A stretch of 5,120 nucleotides of DNA from Candidatus Zixiibacteriota bacterium (GTDB lineage Bacteria; Zixibacteria; MSB-5A5; RBG-16-43-9), in the NCBI GenBank assembly GCA_029858245.1, contig JAOUFL010000175.1:1-5120 (forward strand), in the 5' to 3' direction. Below are positions 1 through 5,120 of this stretch, one piece after another; the first letter of the stretch is position 1, and each line of letters begins with the position of its first letter. The notes beneath the pieces were generated by a model, which worked only from the letters and a program-made list of their open reading frames with translations, was not told the origin of the DNA and did not search any database. The translations under genes and the position numbers were made by a program.

Positions 1-1209
1 AAGTGGATTTCCCTTATCCTCTCTTTCATCCAGGAATAAACCTTTTAGTTTCAGTTTCCCCTCGTATAAATTTATTTCTCCCTGAGAGCTGTAAAAGCTT
101 TTCCTGTAGTTTTCATCAGTATATTCAAATTCAACTTTTATTCTTGAATCTCCGCTGACAAGGCAGGTGGAGGAGAAATTGAGCACCCCTCTGGAATAAT
201 CTATGGTATAATCGTTATCCGAACCTCTTTCCAGAACTTTGCCGTCGACATAGACCTTTTCTGTTCCGGGTAGAATCTGAATTCCCCTTCTTCCGTCTTC
301 CCCTTTAAGATAATATGGACCCTGTTTTCCCTCTGTTCCCGAAAAGCTGTTGTAGCCATACCTCCCTTTGGATGAGGCATAGGACATAGATAATCTGTTT
401 TGGTTGAAGTTTATCTCGGATGTGGCTCCCTGTAATTTCTTATCGTACCTTCCGGAAAGAGCTCCTTCGAAGGATAGATATTGATCTCCCAGAAATCCGT
501 TAAAATGTGGAGAATTAACCTGCATCAATACTTTGTCCAGCTCCTCCAGCTTTTTGGTCGATCCGGACTGGGTTTCTCTGCTTCCCCTGTCAGAGAGCAT
601 AGCAATCACCTTAACCTCTTTGGATATGCCCCCGCTGACCTTGAGATCAAGCCCCTGTGACAGGGTAAAAGCATCGGTATTCCCTAAATCCAGGGAAAAG
701 CTCTTGGACCCTGATATCTGCAGGTCCGGTGAAAAGGATTTTCCTTCTTTCATCAGAGAAACAGGATTTTTAAAAACATAATTTACCTTTTGCGATATGG
801 ACTTGTCTTTTGAGGAAAGGAGTACGTTTGAGCTGGAGATATCCTCTGAAAGGGAAAGTTCGCGGTGATAATATCTTTTTTTAATCCCGGAGGAGAACTT
901 CTCGAAGCTGATATTCAGCGAGCCATTCTTTTCCAGAGGCTCCTTAAGCCACAGTATCCCTTTATTGAAATCTATGGTATAATCTTTGTCTCTCTCAAGC
1001 ACCATGCTATCCTTGCAAACCACCTCGGTATTCACCAGGATATACTGCTCTGAAATAAAAAAGGGACCGGAGGTCCCGTCTCCCATCAGCTTGAGATTTT
1101 CTCTTTCGCTTACAACCTGGCTCTGGAGAAAAAGGGGTGTCAGCCATATCAGGGAAAAAACGAAAATTACACCAGAACTTATTTTCGTAATAATTTTCAT
1201 CTTGAACAT
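1..1209 (-). CDS. Large exported envelope protein with repeated DYTIDY-type modules (N-terminal 403 residues; continues past the window)
   Basis: The reading frame is open from the ATG at 1209 to the window edge, giving 403 residues without a stop; the C-terminus lies outside. Residues 1-30 form a Sec signal peptide (basic start, long hydrophobic stretch, likely cleavage near LQS/Q). Two related modules follow. The first, about residues 46-104, has SGPFFISE and then LERDKDYTIDFNKGILWL. The second, about 295-363, has QGPYYLKG, PGTEKVYVDGK and then DNDYTIDYSRGVLNF. Between them, residues 188-262 alternate in a beta-rich way and contain LEELDKVLMQV and FLGDQYLSFEG. From memory, this pattern occurs in very large uncharacterised envelope proteins of FCB candidate phyla, and the module recalls part of SprA, the T9SS outer-membrane channel; this was not tested by alignment. 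An outer-membrane or surface location is inferred. The ATG directly follows the upstream TAA with no Shine-Dalgarno, suggesting translational coupling; a second in-frame ATG at 1200 is an alternative start. Confidence 0.85.
   Translation of the reverse strand, partial: MFKMKIITKISSGVIFVFSLIWLTPLFLQSQVVSERENLKLMGDGTSGPFFISEQYILVNTEVVCKDSMVLERDKDYTIDFNKGILWLKEPLEKNGSLNISFEKFSSGIKKRYYHRELSLSEDISSSNVLLSSKDKSISQKVNYVFKNPVSLMKEGKSFSPDLQISGSKSFSLDLGNTDAFTLSQGLDLKVSGGISKEVKVIAMLSDRGSRETQSGSTKKLEELDKVLMQVNSPHFNGFLGDQYLSFEGALSGRYDKKLQGATSEINFNQNRLSMSYASSKGRYGYNSFSGTEGKQGPYYLKGEDGRRGIQILPGTEKVYVDGKVLERGSDNDYTIDYSRGVLNFSSTCLVSGDSRIKVEFEYTDENYRKSFYSSQGEINLYEGKLKLKGLFLDEREDKGNPL
1053..1077 (-). terminator. 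Terminator-like hairpin plus T-run inside a coding region
   Basis: Read on the minus strand, GGGACC-TCC-GGTCCC forms a perfect 6-bp GC-rich stem with a 3-base loop, followed directly by six T, an A and three more T. This is the form of a short intrinsic terminator, but it lies at codons 45-53 of the large envelope protein gene and encodes GTSGPFFI. It could cause partial termination or pausing early in that gene. It may equally be a by-product of the conserved G-P-aromatic-aromatic residues. The stem is short, so activity is uncertain. Confidence 0.25.
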
Positions 1210-2178
1210 TTATTTAACCAGCATCAATAATTGTATCCGGTTATTACCGCTATCCACTATATATAACTTTTCATCTTCAAATAGTTTCAGATCTTTCGGT
1301 TTATCGAACTCCCCTTCTCCCCTGCCCCTCTTACCATATTCGAAAACAATACTCCCGTTTTTATCCAGTGCTACTATGTTATCCCCGAAGGTATTAGCTA
1401 CATATACCAACCCATCCCTGCCAGCCTCAACGCCAAAAGGTCTATCGAGAATCCCTCTGCCCAGCTCTCCAAGATAATTTCCATAAAGGTCGTAAATAGC
1501 GATACGGTCATTTCCGGAGTCTGCCACATAGAGATTACCCCGCTTATCAATTGCCATTCCCTGAGGATCATTTACAGCTCCAGCCCCTGATTCGAAACCT
1601 CCGAATTTACTGGCAGAAATAAACTGCGGGTCCGTTTTCCAGATACAGTCGTTTTCCGAATCGGAAAGGTAAAGCTCTCCGCTTCTGGATAAAACGATTC
1701 CGTTAAGCAGGCTATTCTCAAAAAAATTTTCTTCGCTGAGGCTGTTTATGGATTGAACGAAATTCAGATAGTTATCGAACCTCTGAACTCTTCTATTCTG
1801 GGTATCGGTGACGTAAAGGGAAAGACCGTTATCCATATTAGCATAACCCGGGAGATTGAACTCTCCATCCCCCCAGCCAAACCCGCCAATTTCCTTTATA
1901 AACTCACCCTCTTTATTACATTTCACCAGGCGATTGTTCCCCGAATCTACAATATAAAAGTTGCCGGAAGGCTCTATGGCTATTCCCTGGGGGTGATTCA
2001 GCCCTGTCGAGCCCAGAACTTCACCTCCTATTATTTTCAAAGGAATAAGCCCTTTTGGTGGAAAATAATTGGAATCTTTGTCTTTTTGCACTGAAGGAAT
2101 TGAGGCACACCCTGCCATATAAAATAGAACAGATAACCAGCAGAGTCTTTGAAGTAAAATTTTCAAAGTAAATTTCAT
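1210..2178 (-). CDS. NHL-repeat six-bladed beta-propeller lipoprotein
   Basis: This 322-residue protein begins with a lipoprotein signal peptide: basic start, hydrophobic segment, and MAGC with the likely lipidated Cys at 24. Ala follows the Cys, which under the enterobacterial rule would favour the outer membrane. The rest is a series of NHL-type blades beginning near residues 60, 108, 158, 203, 244 and 292. Clear repeat cores are HPQGIAIEPSGNFYIVDSGNNR (about 62-83), DPQGMAIDKRGNLYVADSGNDR (about 204-225) and LYIVDSGNNRIQL near the C-terminus. The stretch PLKIIGG at 46-52 resembles the last strand of a blade and could close the ring with blade six. NHL propellers usually act as binding or scaffold surfaces; no catalytic residues are evident and the ligand is unknown. 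An AGGGGA Shine-Dalgarno at 2189-2194 sits 10 bases before the ATG. The gene lies 30 bp after its upstream neighbour and its stop abuts the next ATG, so it is surely in the same operon. Confidence 0.93.
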   Translation of the reverse strand: MKFTLKILLQRLCWLSVLFYMAGCASIPSVQKDKDSNYFPPKGLIPLKIIGGEVLGSTGLNHPQGIAIEPSGNFYIVDSGNNRLVKCNKEGEFIKEIGGFGWGDGEFNLPGYANMDNGLSLYVTDTQNRRVQRFDNYLNFVQSINSLSEENFFENSLLNGIVLSRSGELYLSDSENDCIWKTDPQFISASKFGGFESGAGAVNDPQGMAIDKRGNLYVADSGNDRIAIYDLYGNYLGELGRGILDRPFGVEAGRDGLVYVANTFGDNIVALDKNGSIVFEYGKRGRGEGEFDKPKDLKLFEDEKLYIVDSGNNRIQLLMLVK

Positions 2179-2208
2179 TTTTATTTTATCCCCTGAGAAT
2201 AAATAACC

Positions 2209-3036
2209 CTAAAAGTTTCTGTTGAAATTCAGAACAAGATGAGGATTTCTGCCAAAGAAGTTGGCATCCAGACTGATTTTCAGTCCAGTTTTATTAATCG
2301 AGGAGAATTCAGAGCTTAGCTGTCGATTGAATTTTTTAACGCTGCGGGCTGCATCCAGCATACTCACAACCCGGTTCAAGGCTGCCAGCCCTACCATAAA
2401 CAGCGCTTTTCGATAGGCTGATTTGCTTTGATTACGCAATTCTCTAAAGCGTGCCTTAGAGTCCTGAGAATCCCATTCCCAGTTCCAGAAATCATTTTCC
2501 GGATAAATCACGGCTTCGTCACCGTGATATAATCTGGCAAATTGGTTATATTCGTCCCGGTTGTCATAGTAGGTCATATTTTCAAAGAATTTGTCCGATT
2601 TCCCGTCCAGATTAATTCCGGCATGTGAAGTGGCAAACCCCTTATAATCATTTTTCTTCCAGGAGCCATAAGCTCTGAAACCCGCAAAACCGCTCCACAC
2701 AGCGCTCTCTATTCCCAGAAAAAACCTGAAGCGGTTTTTGTTTTCCGCATAAAACTCGCCCGCACCGGGCAGGACCAACGAGAGCAGCATAGCCTTGGTT
2801 ATGGATTTTCTGCCGCTCGGTTTCTGGAACTCATCCCCCCACTGAGGTATATCTCTGTTATCTTGATAAAATACCTTTTGGTTTAAATTCGGTATCGACT
2901 GGTAAACAAAGACTATACTAACGGGTACAGGCTGCTCTGCTCGTTTAATCTCAACACTGCCAGCTTTGCTAAAACTGGCAAAAAGCAGGCTGAAAATAAT
3001 CCCTGACAGTATATATATTCCTGTTTTCTTGAGCAT
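2209..3036 (-). CDS. Exported LPGAGEFYA-family protein, DUF5683-like (second of a tandem pair)
   Basis: The 275-residue product has a Sec signal peptide with likely cleavage after SKA at residue 25. A variable stretch is followed by the conserved core SITKAMLLSLVLPGAGEFYA (78-97), then a hydrophobic segment, FFLGIESAVWSGFAGF (105-120). A charged, aromatic-rich middle (about 123-205) leads to a second hydrophobic segment, ALFMVGLAALNRVVSMLDAA (211-230). The tail is beta-like and ends in LVLNFNRNF; a C-terminal Phe is common in outer-membrane beta proteins, though this alone is weak. The S-L-x-PG-x-G-x-x-Y core recalls DUF5683, a family of unknown function in FCB bacteria; this assignment is from memory. 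It is a clear paralogue of the gene just upstream, with the core at the same residue numbers. A GGAG at 3046-3049, placed 9 bases before the ATG and just after the upstream stop, is a suitable ribosome binding site. Molecular function is unknown; an envelope location is inferred. Confidence 0.9.
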   Translation of the reverse strand: MLKKTGIYILSGIIFSLLFASFSKAGSVEIKRAEQPVPVSIVFVYQSIPNLNQKVFYQDNRDIPQWGDEFQKPSGRKSITKAMLLSLVLPGAGEFYAENKNRFRFFLGIESAVWSGFAGFRAYGSWKKNDYKGFATSHAGINLDGKSDKFFENMTYYDNRDEYNQFARLYHGDEAVIYPENDFWNWEWDSQDSKARFRELRNQSKSAYRKALFMVGLAALNRVVSMLDAARSVKKFNRQLSSEFSSINKTGLKISLDANFFGRNPHLVLNFNRNF

Positions 3037-3051
3037 CCTTCTGAACTCCGC

Positions 3052-3948
3052 TTAAAATTTCGTGCTGAGTGTTAATTTTGGTATTATCTCCTCCCGATTA
3101 TATTCTGCCAGTCGCAGATTTATATCGATGGTGGAAAACCGATCTCCTTTCCGGTTGTAGGAACGAACGGATATAGCCGCATCAAAAGCAGAGAGCAGAT
3201 GGTTAGCCAGAGATATCATCACGAAGCGGTTGGCTTTATCCAGCAGATTATTGGAATCGTAACGCAGGTCAAGATAAAAAGTGCGGTTGAATATCGAGTT
3301 ACTCTGAGCGGAATCAAAATCGTCCCAGCCAAATCTGAAATGATCATATTTTCCGATCATCTCATAATACTGCTGGGTTTTGGATGAAGGCAGTACCTCT
3401 CTGATCTCTATAGAATCGTCCTCATCAGACAGATTAACATATTTTCCGGGTATAAGTATCACTTCTCCAGTAGATGTATCAAGGGGAACATCGTAGTGAT
3501 ATTTCAGCCAGTCTTTGTAAGCTGTTTCACTCCAGTGAACGTCTGCGAAATCCTTAAACTCATTCTCCTTGTCCTTACCCTTTTTGTGATATGAAAAATA
3601 TCCGGTCCAGAAGGCTGCTTCCATTCCAAAAAATATAGCTGCCTTTATCTTCGACCCGGCGTAAAATTCGCCTGCACCGGGTATGAGCAGAGAATACAGA
3701 AACCCTCTCTTTATCGATTTCTCCTTGAAACGGTAAACGTCCATATTAACCTGTGGTTTCTCGGTAGAATCAGAGGCGGTTAAGGCAAAGAGTTTCTGCG
3801 AGCTCTGGTAATCCATCATGTTCATATATTCCGTAATAGAGTGGGTATTCTCTTTTTTTATAATCAGGGTCTCGGAGTTTGAAATGGAATATAATAAAAT
3901 TAAACCAAATAGAACCAGTCCTGCCAGCTTAAAGTTTTTGAATTTCAC
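3052..3948 (-). CDS. Exported LPGAGEFYA-family protein, DUF5683-like (first of a tandem pair; GTG start)
   Basis: The 298-residue product starts at GTG, chosen because a very strong AAAGGAGG lies 4 bases upstream and the next in-frame ATG is about 40 codons later, beyond the signal peptide. Residues 1-25 are a Sec signal peptide (cleavage near SNS/E). The core SIKRGFLYSLLIPGAGEFYA occupies 78-97, followed by the hydrophobic segment AAIFFGMEAAFWTGYFSY (103-120). A polar middle contains YYEMIGKYDHFRFGWDD (194-210), and a second hydrophobic segment holds SLANHLLSAFDAAISV (246-261). The C-terminus ends in LTLSTKF. Compared with its paralogue downstream, it has an extra acidic stretch around residues 155-190 in the middle region. 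It is probably the first gene of a four-gene operon with the paralogue, the NHL lipoprotein and the large envelope protein. The DUF5683-like label rests on motif memory; the role is unknown. Confidence 0.9.
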   Translation of the reverse strand: MKFKNFKLAGLVLFGLILLYSISNSETLIIKKENTHSITEYMNMMDYQSSQKLFALTASDSTEKPQVNMDVYRFKEKSIKRGFLYSLLIPGAGEFYAGSKIKAAIFFGMEAAFWTGYFSYHKKGKDKENEFKDFADVHWSETAYKDWLKYHYDVPLDTSTGEVILIPGKYVNLSDEDDSIEIREVLPSSKTQQYYEMIGKYDHFRFGWDDFDSAQSNSIFNRTFYLDLRYDSNNLLDKANRFVMISLANHLLSAFDAAISVRSYNRKGDRFSTIDINLRLAEYNREEIIPKLTLSTKF

Positions 3949-3952
3949 AATT

Positions 3953-3960
3953 CCTCCTTT
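3953..3960 (-). promoter_or_regulatory. Strong Shine-Dalgarno that fixes a GTG start
   Basis: On the minus strand AAAGGAGG precedes the GTG at 3948 by 4 bases. It is the best ribosome binding site in the window and decides the start of the first LPGAGEFYA-family gene. Its first two bases also belong to the stop codon of a possible short upstream ORF. Confidence 0.8.
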
Positions 3961-4027
3961 AATTTGTTTTCGTTTTATTTCTTCGCATTTTATTCTTAAA
4001 CAATTTTATTTTAACCTCCTGGTTCAT
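3959..4027 (-). CDS. Possible 22-residue basic leader peptide
   Basis: A short frame reads ATG-AAC-CAG-GAG-GTT and so on for 22 codons, giving a Lys/Arg/Asn-rich peptide ending NKTKTN, with its TAA overlapping the ribosome binding site of the next gene. The first ATG is touched directly by AAAGG, which is too close to serve it well. An AGGAGG at 4015-4020 is 11 bases before an in-frame TTG at 4003, which would give 14 residues. The arrangement would suit a leader peptide or translational coupling. The composition may simply reflect A-rich intergenic DNA, so this is a weak call. Confidence 0.2.
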   Translation of the reverse strand: MNQEVKIKLFKNKMRRNKTKTN

Positions 4028-4037
4028 CCTTTAAGCG

Positions 4038-4066
4038 GTAGGGACAGAACAGTGTTCTGTCCCTAC
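4038..4066. repeat. Perfect 29-bp intergenic palindrome (14-bp arms, 1-base centre)
   Basis: The left arm GTAGGGACAGAACA (4038-4051) is exactly complementary to the right arm TGTTCTGTCCCTAC (4053-4066) around G4052. As RNA it would form a 13-bp stem with a 3-base loop. It lies just after the stop of the T9SS cargo gene. In the direction of that gene no T-run follows, so it is not a standard intrinsic terminator for it, though it could protect the 3' end. On the opposite strand a T-rich tract (4067-4079) follows after the stem, so it could stop antisense transcription. GTAGGG-type palindromes are typical of dispersed REP-like repeats in many environmental bacteria; only one copy is present here. 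Confidence 0.8.
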
Positions 4067-4073
4067 ATTATTT

Positions 4074-5120
4074 TTATTTAACCAATGCTATCTTGCAGAA
4101 ACCCACCTGCTTTCCGTAATTGGATTTTGCCTCGACCCGGCATAGATATACGCCGCTTGCATATCTGGAGCAATCCCACTTGAATTCGTTCTCCGTGTTT
4201 GCTTTTCCTGTCTGGTTGGCTTCAGCCACCAGATCCCCGGAAAGATCAAAGAATTTTATATTAACCGCTGCATCTCTGCTTAAAAAATATCTTATTGTAG
4301 TCTCGTCATTTGCCGGATTGGGGTAATTATATATGGCTTTCTCCGGCATAAGCTCCGCATATATCGGAACCTCTGGAAGTAAAGTCTTAGGAAGACTGTT
4401 GGTATGACCTGAGTTGTAACCATACATCAGCCAGGGGGTCTTTTCCTCCCAGCTGGGAGCTGAAAAATCCAGAGTATAGCCATAGACCAAACCATTTTTG
4501 GACTTAAAGAAAATGTCCCTTTTTACATAGTTTATATTATCACCGGTATTGTTGACTGAATCGTTTAAAACGATGCCCGAAGTAACAACCTCTCCATCCG
4601 TGGTTAAGGGAAAAAGGTTGAACCTGTACCCGTCACCCTGCAGGGCAAATATCCTGTTGTCTTTCGAGCCAAAGATAATCTCTGTTTTCCCATCTCCGTT
4701 TAAATCCGCCAGAATGGGAGCTGATGTTATTGAACCGATAGATTCAACTCTCTCTATTATTACCGGGAAATTTGTTGCCGGTGTCCCGTTATAATTATAA
4801 GCGTAGAGCTTATTATCACCGCAGAAGATAATTTCCAGATACCCATCGTCATCTATATCACCCAGGGCAGGTGCCGAATAAATATCTCCGGCATAAACCG
4901 GGAACCCAGCTAAAATATTACCATCTATATCCCAGACATAAATCTCTCCACTGCCTGAGAGCACAATCACATCTAATTTATCGTCCCTGTTTATATCTCC
5001 AACTACAGGAGGAAAATTGTTAATGGAGTTTATCTCCGCTATGCAATCTTGATTACCTATTTTTCGCAGGCATCCTCTTACGGAGTTCTCGGTGAGCAAT
5101 AAACTGAGACTGTCGACATC
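4074..5120 (-). CDS. Secreted FG-GAP/VCBS-repeat protein with T9SS type A sorting domain (C-terminal 348 residues)
   Basis: The frame is open to the window edge, so the true start is outside; the in-frame TTG at 5099 is internal. Counting from the edge, at least three FG-GAP/VCBS-type repeats are visible, with Asp-rich, potentially calcium-binding loops: GDINRDDKLDVI (41-52), GDIDDDGYLEII (87-98) and ADLNGDGKTEII (138-149). Each is followed by a strand turn such as GEIYVWDIDG or NRIFALQGDG. A degenerate region leads to WLMYGYNSGHTN (230-241). The final 85 or so residues match the T9SS C-terminal sorting domain pattern: YNYPNPANDETTIRYFL (265-281), VNIKFFDLSGDLV, FKWD, ASGVYLCRVEA and a terminal KIALVK. 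Such proteins cross the outer membrane by the type IX system and are released or anchored at the surface. The propeller region is probably a binding or structural part, and a catalytic domain may lie upstream, unseen. Confidence 0.9.
   Translation of the reverse strand, partial: DVDSLSLLLTENSVRGCLRKIGNQDCIAEINSINNFPPVVGDINRDDKLDVIVLSGSGEIYVWDIDGNILAGFPVYAGDIYSAPALGDIDDDGYLEIIFCGDNKLYAYNYNGTPATNFPVIIERVESIGSITSAPILADLNGDGKTEIIFGSKDNRIFALQGDGYRFNLFPLTTDGEVVTSGIVLNDSVNNTGDNINYVKRDIFFKSKNGLVYGYTLDFSAPSWEEKTPWLMYGYNSGHTNSLPKTLLPEVPIYAELMPEKAIYNYPNPANDETTIRYFLSRDAAVNIKFFDLSGDLVAEANQTGKANTENEFKWDCSRYASGVYLCRVEAKSNYGKQVGFCKIALVK

Noticed and set aside
533..781. 82-codon open frame on the plus strand
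   Set aside because: It is antisense to the large envelope protein gene; the Ser/Leu-rich translation is typical of a shadow frame.
986..1477. 163-codon open frame on the plus strand
   Set aside because: It lies antisense across the boundary of the large envelope gene and the NHL lipoprotein gene, which have far stronger protein evidence, and its own translation shows no recognisable domain.
1753..2094. 113-codon open frame on the plus strand
   Set aside because: It is fully antisense to the NHL-repeat coding sequence and shows no domain of its own.
4046..4058. LexA/SOS-type operator inside the palindrome
   Set aside because: The GAAC and GTTC half-sites are separated by three bases rather than the four of the Gram-positive LexA box, and no SOS gene is adjacent.
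3949..4073. Sigma-70-type promoter for the four-gene operon
   Set aside because: The gap is AT-rich and has loose TTGTTT and TAAAAT-like hexamers, but no pair with good matches and proper spacing could be defended.
4038..4080. Rho-independent terminator for the T9SS cargo gene
   Set aside because: On the minus strand the stem is followed by CGCTTAAAGGATG rather than a T-run; the T-rich side is on the opposite strand.
5097..5099. TTG as the start of the FG-GAP/T9SS protein
   Set aside because: The frame stays open for seven more codons to the window edge, no Shine-Dalgarno precedes the TTG, and there would be no signal peptide, which a T9SS cargo needs.

Overview
The window is a compact bacterial stretch in which every supported gene lies on the minus strand, so transcription runs from high to low coordinates. 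It holds five protein genes: two run off the edges and three are complete. There is no rRNA, tRNA, CRISPR array, transposase or phage gene. All five products look exported: four show an N-terminal signal sequence, one of them a lipoprotein signal, and the fifth has a type IX secretion (T9SS) style C-terminal sorting domain. The theme is the cell envelope.

The organism is probably a Gram-negative member of the FCB superphylum outside the Bacteroidota proper, for example Zixibacteria, KSB1, Marinimicrobia or a similar candidate phylum. The T9SS-type tail and the large envelope protein with DYTIDY-type modules point to FCB. Good Shine-Dalgarno sequences before some starts argue against core Bacteroidota, which rarely use them. 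The phylum cannot be fixed from this window.

Layout, in the order of transcription. (1) 5120-4074: the C-terminal part of a secreted protein with FG-GAP/VCBS-type propeller repeats and a T9SS sorting domain. (2) 4073-3949: a 125-bp AT-rich gap with a perfect 14-bp-arm palindrome and a possible 22-residue basic peptide ORF that ends inside the next gene's ribosome binding site. (3) 3948-3052 and 3036-2209: two tandem, diverged paralogues, exported and sharing an LPGAGEFYA motif. (4) 2178-1210: a lipoprotein with a six-bladed NHL propeller. (5) 1209-1: the N-terminal 403 residues of a large exported protein with repeated modules, probably an outer-membrane or surface protein.

The last four genes are separated by 15, 30 and 0 bp and are probably one operon. 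A plausible reading is an envelope module in which the lipoprotein propeller and the LPGAGEFYA proteins assist or accompany the large protein, but nothing in the sequence proves this. The T9SS cargo gene upstream may be a separate transcription unit. No confident promoter was found.
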